Below are positions 19,441 to 28,133 of a stretch of DNA of 64,000 bases, piece after piece. A program made the position numbers and the translations under genes. The notes beneath the pieces are model-generated. The model ran no database searches. It saw nothing but the letters and a program-made list of their open reading frames with translations, and had not been told where the DNA came from. Positions within the stretch are counted from its first letter, which is position 1; every line of letters starts with the position of its first letter. Source of the stretch: Bifidobacterium goeldii (GTDB lineage Bacteria > Actinomycetota > Actinomycetes > Actinomycetales > Bifidobacteriaceae); the NCBI RefSeq assembly GCF_003951095.1, contig NZ_QXGL01000003.1, positions 295,972-359,971 of the forward strand. Direction: 5' to 3'.

Positions 19441-20478
19441 TCACGCTTGTTTGGGCGGGCATGCGCTTTCACGCACAACTAATTGCGTAGGAAAGATAAC
19501 GCAACGATCGCCGTCAACATCGCCGCGGGCGTCAAGAATCATGTCTACAGCTTTGCGCGCAATAAGATCAAACGGCTGGTTCACGGTAGTGAGCGCGGGG
19601 TAGAGGTACTGCGAGGGATATACGTTATCGAATCCCACTACAGAAAGATCTTCAGGCAGTGTCATCGTACGCTGACGTGCCGCGCGATACACGTTGATTG
19701 CAGTAATGTCATTGAATGCAAAGATCGCTGTTGGGCGTTGCTCTTCAGGCAGATCAAGAAGCTCACAAGCGGCCGCATAGCCTTGTTCTGCGGTATAGTC
19801 GCCGTGCACAATCAACTGAGGATCGGGTTCAAGACCAGCACGATGCATGGCAGTCATGTAGCCTCCATAGCGGGCTTGCGAGGATTGCGCATCTTCAGGC
19901 CCGGTGATTACGCCGATACGCTGGTGACCAAGCGAAATAAGGTATTCAGTAGCGATTAAGCCGCCAGTCCAGTTGTCTATGCCGACGCCAAACGTATCAT
20001 CTGGCACTTGGCCAACTGGGTCAATAATGACGAATGGAATATTACGCGATCGCAAGAGTGCTTTTTCGCGTTCAGTAACCGTCGAGAGCAACAAAATAAC
20101 GCCGAGCGGATTACGGTTGAGAATCTCACGGAAGCGTTGCTCACTGCGCGCACCACGACCGCTAACGCTCACGGTAACGCCGAGGGACAGCGTTTGTGCG
20201 TAATCGGTGGTTTCTTTGATCATCGCGTCGGTGCCATTGGGAAGTATTTCGGTGAGCACTAGTTCGATGGTTTGCGACACTTTGGTTGATACTAATGGCT
20301 TTGAATAGCCAGTTTCGGCCATGATGTGTTCGATGCGTTCTCGAGTGGCTGCGGCTACGCCGTCACGCCCGTTAATCACTTTGGAAACGGTGGCGGCAGA
20401 TACACCTGCGATACGCGCGATATCACCTACGGAAGGTTTATCAGCGTTGGTGGTAGTGCTCCGTGCCGGGCTGATCAT
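19441..20478 (-). CDS. LacI-family regulator, probably of fucose catabolism
   Basis: This 345-residue regulator has an N-terminal HTH (VGDIARIAGVSAATVSKVINGRDG, residues about 16-40) followed by a periplasmic-binding-like effector domain (VVGFDNVYPSQYLYPALTTV near 275). The start at 20478 is preferred over an upstream ATG because GGAG lies six bases before it and the HTH then begins at the usual place. It is divergent from the L-fuconate dehydratase gene, so the natural inference is that it represses the fucose genes and itself. The effector could be L-fucose or a pathway intermediate; that is not shown by sequence. Confidence 0.9.
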   Translation of the reverse strand: MISPARSTTTNADKPSVGDIARIAGVSAATVSKVINGRDGVAAATRERIEHIMAETGYSKPLVSTKVSQTIELVLTEILPNGTDAMIKETTDYAQTLSLGVTVSVSGRGARSEQRFREILNRNPLGVILLLSTVTEREKALLRSRNIPFVIIDPVGQVPDDTFGVGIDNWTGGLIATEYLISLGHQRIGVITGPEDAQSSQARYGGYMTAMHRAGLEPDPQLIVHGDYTAEQGYAAACELLDLPEEQRPTAIFAFNDITAINVYRAARQRTMTLPEDLSVVGFDNVYPSQYLYPALTTVNQPFDLIARKAVDMILDARGDVDGDRCVIFPTQLVVRESACPPKQA

Positions 20479-20575
20479 ATACGTCTCCGATCGCTCGTGA
20501 ACAAAGTTGCCTTGTGCGCGGTTTGGCGCGCGCGGCATACCACTTAGTGTATCGCAGTATTTCGTTATCAAAGAA

Positions 20576-20623
20576 AGAAAATTTCTAAAATAAGAAATAA
20601 ATATTCGAAAAATCGTGTATGAT
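20576..20623. promoter_or_regulatory. A/T-rich divergent control region with palindromes
   Basis: Between lacI and the fuconate dehydratase gene are AGAAAATTTCT (20576-20586), an overlapping ATTTCT-N6-AGAAAT (20581-20598), TTCGAA (20604-20609) and a TATGAT -10-like box (20618-20623). One or more could be the LacI operator. No typical CG-centred LacI palindrome is obvious. Confidence 0.45.
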
Positions 20624-20657
20624 ACAACAAGAAGCCAACATGCAAAGGAGCTGTTTT

Positions 20658-21941
20658 ATGAGCACAATCACCGCTGTTACCACGTACGACTTGCGATTCC
20701 CCACATCCAGCACACTGTCTGGCTCGGACGCGATGAACAAAGATCCTGACTATTCCGCTGCGTACGTTGCTGTTTCCACCGATGCCGACGATGGCCTGGT
20801 TGGTAACGGCTTCGTATTCACCATCGGTCGCGGTAACGACGTGGTTGTTGCTGCCATTGACTCACTGTCCCACACGCTGGTAGGCCGCAACGTTGAAAAC
20901 TTGCTTGATGATATGCGCGCCGCATGGGACATGTTCGTTCACGATTCACAGCTGCGTTGGCTTGGTCCTGAAAAAGGTGTTGAACACATGGCGATCGGCG
21001 CTGTCCTCTCTGCCCTGTGGGATTTGAAAGCCAAGCGCGCTGGCATGCCATTGTGGCAACTGCTCGCTCACATGGAGCCTGAAGAACTGGTCTCTACGCT
21101 CGACTTCCGTTACCTGACCGATGTGCTTACGCCCGATGAGGCGATCGACATGCTGCGCCGCGGTAAAAACGGCCTCGAGACCCGCGAAGCTGAACTACTC
21201 AAGCTCGGCTACCCAGGATATTCAACCGCAGCTGGCTGGCTTGGCTACTCAGATGACAAGATGATCGCCATTGCCAAGGAAGAAACCCAGGTCAAAGGCT
21301 TCAAGCAAATCAAGCTGAAGGTTGGCCAGAACTTGGATGATGATCTGCGTCGTTTGGCTTTGGCTCGCGAGGCTATTGGTGACGATGTACGTCTCGCTGT
21401 GGATGCTAATCAGGTGTGGGATGTGCCGCAGGCCATCGAGTGGATTAACCACTTCCACGATTTCGATCTCGAATGGGTTGAGGAGCCCACATGCCCAGAT
21501 GATGTGCTCGGTCACGCAGCTATTCAGAAGGCTATCGACCCGATCGCGGTTGCTACCGGTGAGCAAATGCAAAACCGCATTATGTTCAAGCAGTATCTGC
21601 AAGCAGGCTCCTTCAAGGTCATGCAGATTGACGCCACCCGCGTCGCCGGTCCGCAAGAGATCGTACTCGAATACCTGTTAGCTAATAAGTTCGGCGTACG
21701 CGTATGCCCTCACGCAGGCGGTGTTGGCCTGTGCGAAGCCGTGTGCCATTTCGCAATGTTCGACTATCTCGCGGTATCTGGAACATGGGATGATCGCGTT
21801 ATCGAATACGTCGATAATCAGCACGAATATTTCGTCAACCCCACGCGTATCGTCAACGGCCGCTACCAAGCGCCTCTTGCACCAGGATCCGGTGTTGACA
21901 TGAAGCTCGAAGAAGCTCGCAAATACTTGTACCGCGGCTGA
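20658..21941 (+). CDS. L-fuconate dehydratase (enolase superfamily)
   Basis: This 427-residue enzyme should dehydrate L-fuconate to 2-keto-3-deoxy-L-fuconate. The start at 20658 has AAAGGAG seven bases upstream. The mandelate-racemase/fuconate-dehydratase pattern is clear: KQIKLKVG (KxK acid/base), the metal ligands DANQVW and EEPTCPDD, then ATGEQMQNR and CPHAGGVGLCE. The length fits L-fuconate dehydratase rather than muconate cyclases. It is first in the fucose gene run, downstream of the lacI-divergent promoter. Confidence 0.92.
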   Translation: MSTITAVTTYDLRFPTSSTLSGSDAMNKDPDYSAAYVAVSTDADDGLVGNGFVFTIGRGNDVVVAAIDSLSHTLVGRNVENLLDDMRAAWDMFVHDSQLRWLGPEKGVEHMAIGAVLSALWDLKAKRAGMPLWQLLAHMEPEELVSTLDFRYLTDVLTPDEAIDMLRRGKNGLETREAELLKLGYPGYSTAAGWLGYSDDKMIAIAKEETQVKGFKQIKLKVGQNLDDDLRRLALAREAIGDDVRLAVDANQVWDVPQAIEWINHFHDFDLEWVEEPTCPDDVLGHAAIQKAIDPIAVATGEQMQNRIMFKQYLQAGSFKVMQIDATRVAGPQEIVLEYLLANKFGVRVCPHAGGVGLCEAVCHFAMFDYLAVSGTWDDRVIEYVDNQHEYFVNPTRIVNGRYQAPLAPGSGVDMKLEEARKYLYRG

Positions 21942-21987
21942 ACACCAGCATCAATAGCCCCAAAAATATCGGCGTAAAGGAATCATT

Positions 21988-22779
21988 ATGGATTTACATT
22001 TACAAGGCAAGGTCATTATCGTCACCGGCGGTTTCAAAGGCATCGGCAAAGCAATCGCCTTGCACTTAGCACAAGAAGGCGCAATCCCAGTCGTCATCAA
22101 CCGTTCCGACAATGCACTCGACGAGTTCAAGCAAGCCATCGGTCAGATTACCGACAACTATCGCACCTATCTGCTTGATCTCAACGACACGGACCAGATC
22201 GCTCCACTCGTTGAAGAAGTTGCCCGCGATTACGGCCACATTGACGGCATTGTTAACAATGCTGGCCGCAACGATAACCTCGATCTTGACTCCACCACAT
22301 GGCGTCAATTCGAAGAATCGCTGCACGGTAACCTCACGCACTACTATGAGCTTGCCCACTGCTGCGTGAATCATTTGCGCCGTTCCAAGGGTTCGATCGT
22401 CAACATCTCTTCGAAAACCGCGCTCACTGGTCAAGGCAAAACCAGCGCATATGCAGCTGCTAAGGGCGCAATCCTAGGGCTCACACGCGAATGGGCTGCG
22501 GCACTCGCCCCCGACGGCGTGCGTGTGAACGCCGTGGTTGTCTCCGAAGCGTGGACACCCCTGTACGCCAAGTGGATCACCACGTTTGGCGACGAGGCAG
22601 CACAGCAGGCACAGCTCGACAAGATCTGTTCCAAAATTCCGCTCGGCCACCGCATGACCAGCGTGGATGAGATCGCCGACGCCGTAGCGTTCCTACTGTC
22701 TGACCGCTCTTCGCACACCACAGGCCAGTGGGAGTTCGTAGACGGCGGATACGTGCATCTCGATCGCGCATTAGCATAA
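21988..22779 (+). CDS. Short-chain dehydrogenase, probable L-fucose dehydrogenase
   Basis: This 263-residue NAD(P)-dependent enzyme should oxidise L-fucose to L-fuconolactone. It has TGGFKGIG (Rossmann nucleotide loop), NNAGRND, the Ser of NISSKTAL and the catalytic pair Tyr155/Lys159 in AYAAAKG. AAAGGAATC precedes the start. The substrate is inferred from the neighbours (dehydratase before, lactonase after), not from the sequence alone. Confidence 0.88.
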   Translation: MDLHLQGKVIIVTGGFKGIGKAIALHLAQEGAIPVVINRSDNALDEFKQAIGQITDNYRTYLLDLNDTDQIAPLVEEVARDYGHIDGIVNNAGRNDNLDLDSTTWRQFEESLHGNLTHYYELAHCCVNHLRRSKGSIVNISSKTALTGQGKTSAYAAAKGAILGLTREWAAALAPDGVRVNAVVVSEAWTPLYAKWITTFGDEAAQQAQLDKICSKIPLGHRMTSVDEIADAVAFLLSDRSSHTTGQWEFVDGGYVHLDRALA

Positions 22780-22822
22780 AACCACAGCCTGTTGGCGACG
22801 TGCAGATATCAAGGAGGACATC

Positions 22823-23773
22823 ATGAGCGCGCACGACAGTGGAACATTGGACATTATTGACGCCCACTTCCACATTTGGAATCCGGCCGTCCAACGCCTT
22901 CCATGGCTTGATAATGCTGACCCAGCATTACGCCGCCATTGGAGCTTGGATATGTTCAAAGCGGCGTACGCGCCGTTCGCTCCCGATGGCGTGCGTTTGC
23001 TCGGCGGTGTCTACGTAGAAGTGGATTGCGATGATCCTGAACAAGAAGATCGCTTCATCGCTTCAAACCATGATCCGCTGATTCTCGCTCGCGTAATGCG
23101 CGCTTGTACCAAGCCATGGATGCGCGTGCCGCTGTTTGCAGATGGTGTGCGCGATCCACTGCATATCCCATCATCGCAACCTGGACGCTGTATGGATGAT
23201 GAGTTTATCGGCGGCTTGCGCATGCTTGGCGCAGCAGGCTTACCGTTCGACGTATGCGCTCGCATCAATGAGCTCGATGATGTTGCGGCCGCACACGAGC
23301 AGGCGCCAGATACCACGATGGTGATCGATCACATGGGCAATGTGACGCCAACAGATTTTACTGAACAGTACCGGGAATCAATGCGACGTTTGGCTGCACA
23401 ACCAAACACGTACATTAAGGTTTCCGGATATCCGACCGCTGATCGTGCTTTTGTGCGCGACCTGCTTGCCTTCTCGCGTGAGACGTTTGCTGGTCGGCGC
23501 ATGTACGCGTCAAACTGGCCAGTTGTTGGCACGTACTCCAGTTTCGAAGAACATCTTCGCATGCTCATCGATGAAGAAGGCCATGACGAAAGTCTGTTCC
23601 GTGACACCGCAGCGCAGGTCTACCACATCGACATGGCGAACGCTACCAGCATTGCGAGCTTGGCAGACGGCGCAAACCAAACCATTGACAACACTACAAT
23701 CATTGCAAACACTGCAAAGGAGACCACATGGGAGCCCAGTTTGAAGGCGTGTTTTGCCCTTCTATCACGATAG
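22823..23773 (+). CDS. Amidohydrolase, probable L-fuconolactone hydrolase
   Basis: This 316-residue amidohydrolase (COG3618-type) should open L-fuconolactone to L-fuconate. The metal/substrate motif IIDAHFHIW is at residues 11-19, VIDHMGN is mid-protein, and YASNWPVVGTY comes later, all typical of lactonases in sugar-acid pathways. AAGGAGG precedes the ATG. Its last 46 bases overlap the next gene in another frame; the extra C-terminal tail (from about residue 270) is poorly conserved-looking and the overlap suggests translational coupling. Confidence 0.86.
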   Translation: MSAHDSGTLDIIDAHFHIWNPAVQRLPWLDNADPALRRHWSLDMFKAAYAPFAPDGVRLLGGVYVEVDCDDPEQEDRFIASNHDPLILARVMRACTKPWMRVPLFADGVRDPLHIPSSQPGRCMDDEFIGGLRMLGAAGLPFDVCARINELDDVAAAHEQAPDTTMVIDHMGNVTPTDFTEQYRESMRRLAAQPNTYIKVSGYPTADRAFVRDLLAFSRETFAGRRMYASNWPVVGTYSSFEEHLRMLIDEEGHDESLFRDTAAQVYHIDMANATSIASLADGANQTIDNTTIIANTAKETTWEPSLKACFALLSR

Positions 23774-24618
23774 CCAAAGCGGACGGTTCGCTTGACGAAC
23801 AGTTATGGGGGCGTCACCTTGATCATCTCATCGAAGCGGGCATTAACGGCGTGCTGCTATTCGGCAGTATCGGCGAATTCTACGCGTACACGCTCGAATG
23901 GAAAATCAAGGCCGTTGACTTCGCTATCCGCCACGTTGCTGGCCGTACCAAAGTACTGGTTGGTGTGGGCGGAACCAACATGGATGAAGTGATTGCCTTC
24001 GCGCGTCACGCTGAGCAAGCCGGCGCTGACGGGCTTGTTGTGGTGTCTCCATACTATTTCGGTCCCTCTGACGCGGCAGCGGAACGCTATTTCGGACGCG
24101 TTGCAGATGCGGTATCCATGCCAGTATTGCTCTACAACTTCCCGGCTCGCACCGGCAGCGATCTGAACCCTGCACTAGTCGCTTCGCTTGCTGCAAAGCA
24201 TGCGAACATCGTCGGCATCAAGGATACGGTTGACACGATCAGCCACACGCGCAAAGTGATCGCCGCAGTGCGTAAAGTCAACCCTGATTTCAGTGTGCTC
24301 TCCGGATTTGATGAATACTATGTGCCTAATCGCATTGCTGGCGGTAACGGTGTGCTATGCGGTTTGACCAATGTAGAGCCGGAAACGTTCGCGGCCATGC
24401 ATCGCGCTTGGCAAAACGGTGATGAGGCAACAGCCATTATGCATGCACGTCGCATTTCCACACTCATGGCCGTCTATGATCAAGCAGACTTGTTCATTGG
24501 TGCAATCAAAGAAGCAGTCCGTATACAAGGGTTGCCTATTGACGTCACTATTCGCGAGCCACATGTTGCACTCACTGACGAGCAGCGGGCAGCTATCGCA
24601 GATCTGCTCGCCTCATAG
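23728..24618 (+). CDS. DHDPS-family aldolase, probable 2-keto-3-deoxy-L-fuconate aldolase
   Basis: This 296-residue class I aldolase of the dihydrodipicolinate synthase fold has the Schiff-base Lys165 in GIKDT, the Tyr in LLYNFPARTG and a GSIGEF substrate loop. In this neighbourhood the expected reaction is 2-keto-3-deoxy-L-fuconate to pyruvate and L-lactaldehyde. It overlaps the preceding lactonase gene by 46 bases and has its own AAAGGAG. Housekeeping DapA is a less likely alternative because of the operon context. Confidence 0.87.
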   Translation: MGAQFEGVFCPSITIAKADGSLDEQLWGRHLDHLIEAGINGVLLFGSIGEFYAYTLEWKIKAVDFAIRHVAGRTKVLVGVGGTNMDEVIAFARHAEQAGADGLVVVSPYYFGPSDAAAERYFGRVADAVSMPVLLYNFPARTGSDLNPALVASLAAKHANIVGIKDTVDTISHTRKVIAAVRKVNPDFSVLSGFDEYYVPNRIAGGNGVLCGLTNVEPETFAAMHRAWQNGDEATAIMHARRISTLMAVYDQADLFIGAIKEAVRIQGLPIDVTIREPHVALTDEQRAAIADLLAS

Positions 24619-24628
24619 AAGCATGATT

Positions 24629-24674
24629 GTGTCAAGCCGCGGCGCCAATCACCATGTGCGCCGCGGCTTCACAC
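24629..24674 (+). repeat. Strong intra-operon hairpin before fucU
   Basis: AAGCCGCGGCGC at 24634-24645 pairs perfectly with 24658-24669, and the stem continues with GTGT/ACAC after one C-C mismatch. The loop is 12 bases. No T-run follows, so it may protect the upstream mRNA or reduce read-through into fucU and the GH95 gene. Confidence 0.75.
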
Positions 24675-24726
24675 GGTTTCATATGACGCAGAGGGTACAA
24701 ACGCAAAGAAACAAAGGAGTGACTGT

Positions 24727-25167
24727 ATGCTGTTGGGAATCCCGCCAATTATCTCGCCCGAATTACTCAAAACACTGTGCGAAATGGGGCATGGTGATCG
24801 ACTCGTTATCGCAGATGGGAACTTTCCTGTTGAGTCAGTCGGACGTGACGCTGTAGTAATTCGCTGCGATGGGCATGGCGTTCCAGAATTGCTGGAAGCA
24901 ATCTTGCAGCTCATGCCGTTAGACACGTACGTTGACAAGCCAGTTACGCTTATGGAAGTTGTACCCGGCGACCCAGTTGAAACGCCGATCTGGGATGACT
25001 ATACGCGCATTATCGCTGAGCATGACAATCGCGCACAGCAGGCAATCGGCACGGTTGAGCGATTCGCATTCTATAAGCAGGCAACAAGCGCATATGCAAT
25101 TATTGCGACATCAGAACGCGCACAATATGCGAACATTATGTTGCAAAAAGGTGTGGTACTGCAATAG
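24727..25167 (+). CDS. fucU: L-fucose mutarotase (RbsD/FucU family)
   Basis: This 146-residue protein interconverts the alpha and beta anomers of L-fucose, feeding the dehydrogenase with the anomer it uses. Family motifs are LLGIPPIISPELLKTLCEMGHGD with the catalytic His, VIADGNFP, and the C-terminal RFAFYKQATSAYAIIATSE. AAAGGAGTG precedes the start. Anomer interconversion makes sense because intracellular alpha-fucosidases release one anomer; the GH95 gene follows 69 bases later. Confidence 0.92.
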   Translation: MLLGIPPIISPELLKTLCEMGHGDRLVIADGNFPVESVGRDAVVIRCDGHGVPELLEAILQLMPLDTYVDKPVTLMEVVPGDPVETPIWDDYTRIIAEHDNRAQQAIGTVERFAFYKQATSAYAIIATSERAQYANIMLQKGVVLQ

Positions 25168-25194
25168 TGGCGTGTACGCCGTATTGCGCTTTCG

Positions 25195-25220
25195 GATAGT
25201 GCGTATAGATAGTGCGTATA
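25195..25220. repeat. 13-bp exact tandem repeat upstream of the GH95 gene
   Basis: GATAGTGCGTATA occurs twice head to tail (25195-25207 and 25208-25220), ending 16 bases before the GH95 start. It could be a regulator site or a recent slippage event. Confidence 0.8.
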
Positions 25221-25236
25221 GAGAAAAGAGACATCA

Positions 25237-27783
25237 ATGAGGATGACATCATGCAAGCCTGCTGAACACTGGGTCGAAGGCATGCCACTGGGCAACGGTA
25301 GGCTTGGCGCGATGTGGTACGGCCGCATCGGGCATAGCGTGCTTGCTATCAATGAGGACACATTATGGTCGGGATACCCCAAGGACGTGCCCTCACACCT
25401 CGATCCCGCAACGATTCGAAAGGCTGCCCAACTCGCTACCCAAGGCCAATATGTCGAAGCGGATCGACTCATTGGCGAACGCACGTGGAAAGACGCAGAC
25501 GTGCAAATGCCTGAACCGTTTGGCAACCTGCATGTTGACTATCTGGACGCTGACGACTGGCATATCGACGCGCTGACGAATACGGCAGCAACTCACGAGT
25601 CAGCGCAGCCGTATTGGCGCGAACTAAATCTGGCTTCAGCGCTCGCGTGCGAGCACATTCAGCCAAGCGCGCATCCTGCCATTGATATTGACGCATTCTG
25701 TAGTGCGCCCGACGACATGCTCGTCTACCATGCTGTTTCTACGGAACTGTTCTCGTGCACAGTCACGTTCAGTGGCGGTTTCATTACCGATACGCGCACA
25801 ATCATCGAGCCTAATACGACCGCGAACAACACGGCTTGCGCGCGCATCAACGTTCTCGGACAGTGCCCAGGACGTAATATTGCAACGCTCGCCGATATGG
25901 GCGAGCACCCATGGGAGCCAGAAAGCCAAGCAGTTGGCATGGGATATGCAGGCATTGCGATGATCAACGTAACGGCTGCGTCTGCTACACCGGCGCTTGA
26001 AGCAACGCAGAACGGACTCATCTGCCACGATGTTACTGAGGTAACGATTCGTTTGGTTGTTGCCACTGGGTTTACTGGCAGCGACCAAGAACCTGAACGC
26101 GATAGCGAACAGGTGCTGCATACGCTGTTCGATCGTAGTCGTGCGGCTTTGAGCGTGCGCCCTGATATGCGCGTGCTGCGTGAACGTCATAGTGCTGACT
26201 ATCGGCAGTATTGTGACCGCGTAACAGTGCACATAGGGGAGAGTAGTAGCGCAGATTCGACGATTGATGTCGCGGCAGCGATGGACGCTGTGGCTGAGGC
26301 TGTACAAGATAGGGTTGCTTCAGATGCACGCAGTGTTGATGCCGCTGCTGTCAATGCGCATATGGCTGCGCTGTGCGAGACATTGTTTGATTTCGGGCGG
26401 TATTTGTTAATTTCTAGCTCTCGGCCAGGCAATCAGCCGGCACACCTGCAAGGATTATGGTCGGATGAGAAAATCCCGCCGTGGTGTGGCGACTACACCG
26501 TGAACATTAACACGGAAATGAACTATTGGATGACTGGCCCATGCGCATTGCATGAGCTTATCGAACCATTGGCGCGCATGAATCGTGAACTGCTCAATAC
26601 TGGCGCTCAAGCAGCGCGCAATGTGTTCGGAGCGCCCGGTAGCGCAGTCTTTCATAACACTGACTTGTGGCGTAAAGCTACGCCGGCAAACGGTGACCCC
26701 ATGTGGGCGTTCTGGCCGTTCGGCCAAGCGTGGATGTGCCGTAACTTGTTCGACGACTACCTGTTTTACCCAGATGACACTGATTATCTAGCGTCGATTT
26801 GGCCCATATTGCGCGAATCTGCACGATTCTGCCTTTCACAATTAACGCAAACGGAATATGGGTTGGCGATCGTGCCGGCTACCTCGCCAGAAAACCAGTT
26901 TGTTATCGACGGGGTACAGGCTTCTGTTGCTCGATGTACTGAAGATACGCTGGCGATTGTACGCAACTTGTTCGCCGACGTGCTCGAAGCAGCACAACAT
27001 TTAGACGCCGATACGGTTCAAGCTGACATTGACCTGATTGAAGACGTTCGCCATGCGCTGCCACGGATTGTGCCTATGCGTATTGCGCCCAACGGCACCG
27101 TTCTTGAATGGGATGCACCACTTGAAGAAGCCGATCCGAAGCACCGGCATTTGTCACACTTGTATGAGCTGCATCCGGGCACTGGTTTAGGCGATGCAGC
27201 ATTGCGCGATGATCATACAGGTGACAGCACTGTTCTCAGTGCGGCGCACGCTGCTGGCCCGGATGTACGCGCGTTGCGTCATGCTGCTTACGCAACCATG
27301 ATTCGTCGCGGAGCTGACGGTTCTGGGTGGAGCATTGTATGGCGCATGCTGATGTGGGCAAGACTCGGTGACGGGGAGCGCGCGCTTGACGCAATCCGGC
27401 ACCTATTGAGGCATGTTCCTGCCGGCGCAGAAGCCGCCGTGCGTGGCGGAGGACTGTATGCTTCCGGACTGTGCGCGCACCCGCCTTTCCAAATTGATGG
27501 CAATCTTGGGTTCAGTGCTGCATGTGCGGAAATGCTCGTGCAAAGTCATGGGGGAGTAGTGCGGTTGCTTCCAGCATTGCCGGGCGAGTGGCCGGTTGGC
27601 TCAGCGTATGGGCTTAAAGCTCGAGGCGGCATTACTGTTGAAGAACTGCATTGGCGCGATGGCGTTGTGACATGCCGCTTGTCCGGGCCTGCGGACCTGC
27701 CTATCCGCGTTGCGGTTGGCGGTCATGCGCCTCATGACTCTGTATTGTCGGATGGTGAACTCACGCTGAAAGAAACACTGTAA
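25237..27783 (+). CDS. GH95 1,2-alpha-L-fucosidase, intracellular
   Basis: This 848-residue glycoside hydrolase inverts and releases L-fucose from Fuc-alpha-1,2-Gal, as in 2'-fucosyllactose. It has the GH95 N-terminal beta domain (WVEGMPLGNGRLGAMWYG) and the (alpha/alpha)6 barrel. Expected active-site residues are intact: Asn423 and Asn425 in VNINTEMNYW, Glu552 in TSPEN, and Asp754 in FQIDGNLG, matching the AfcA arrangement. No signal peptide or anchor is present, unlike the surface AfcA of B. bifidum, so substrate must be imported. ATG at 25237 or 25243. Codon use is less biased than in the transporter genes. Confidence 0.94.
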   Translation: MRMTSCKPAEHWVEGMPLGNGRLGAMWYGRIGHSVLAINEDTLWSGYPKDVPSHLDPATIRKAAQLATQGQYVEADRLIGERTWKDADVQMPEPFGNLHVDYLDADDWHIDALTNTAATHESAQPYWRELNLASALACEHIQPSAHPAIDIDAFCSAPDDMLVYHAVSTELFSCTVTFSGGFITDTRTIIEPNTTANNTACARINVLGQCPGRNIATLADMGEHPWEPESQAVGMGYAGIAMINVTAASATPALEATQNGLICHDVTEVTIRLVVATGFTGSDQEPERDSEQVLHTLFDRSRAALSVRPDMRVLRERHSADYRQYCDRVTVHIGESSSADSTIDVAAAMDAVAEAVQDRVASDARSVDAAAVNAHMAALCETLFDFGRYLLISSSRPGNQPAHLQGLWSDEKIPPWCGDYTVNINTEMNYWMTGPCALHELIEPLARMNRELLNTGAQAARNVFGAPGSAVFHNTDLWRKATPANGDPMWAFWPFGQAWMCRNLFDDYLFYPDDTDYLASIWPILRESARFCLSQLTQTEYGLAIVPATSPENQFVIDGVQASVARCTEDTLAIVRNLFADVLEAAQHLDADTVQADIDLIEDVRHALPRIVPMRIAPNGTVLEWDAPLEEADPKHRHLSHLYELHPGTGLGDAALRDDHTGDSTVLSAAHAAGPDVRALRHAAYATMIRRGADGSGWSIVWRMLMWARLGDGERALDAIRHLLRHVPAGAEAAVRGGGLYASGLCAHPPFQIDGNLGFSAACAEMLVQSHGGVVRLLPALPGEWPVGSAYGLKARGGITVEELHWRDGVVTCRLSGPADLPIRVAVGGHAPHDSVLSDGELTLKETL

Positions 27784-28133
27784 CTGCACTGTAGATAGCG
27801 CGTGTAATCGGGGCCTGACCGTTGTGGTCGGGCCCCGATTTGCGTTCTATGCGCATTGATGGCGTGTGACGCAGTGCGTGAACGTCAACGCGAAACGCCT
27901 CAAAACACGCCATTATGAGCGATGCGCATATTGTAATCCGGCCTTACATAAGGTCTTCGTGAGGTATCACGACACTTTTTTGTACGCCAACTTTACAATA
28001 ATGAAAAACTACGTTAACATGAAGATTGTTCGCCGATTAACGGCAATGATAAGTTAACAAAGTAGTTAATCTTAATGAAATCAACGACGATATAGTTAAC
28101 TTACCTTATAAAAAACGACAAAGGAGAGTCGAC
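27784..28133 (+). promoter_or_regulatory. 350-bp control region of the LNB transporter operon
   Basis: The gap holds the upstream terminator, then about 200 bases that become A/T-rich. Three GTTAAC palindromes lie at 28013-28018, 28053-28058 and 28095-28100, 40 and 42 bp apart, with related TTAAC/TTAAT boxes at 28037 and 28065. They are candidate operators, most plausibly for the NagR-like ROK regulator at 33269. AAGGAGA at 28121-28127 is the ribosome-binding site. No ORF of note is present. Confidence 0.6.
27807..27841 (+). terminator. Terminator after the fucose/GH95 run
   Basis: ATCGGGGCCTGACC at 27807-27820 pairs with 27826-27839 (one wobble) across a five-base loop, followed by only two T. 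Confidence 0.7.
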
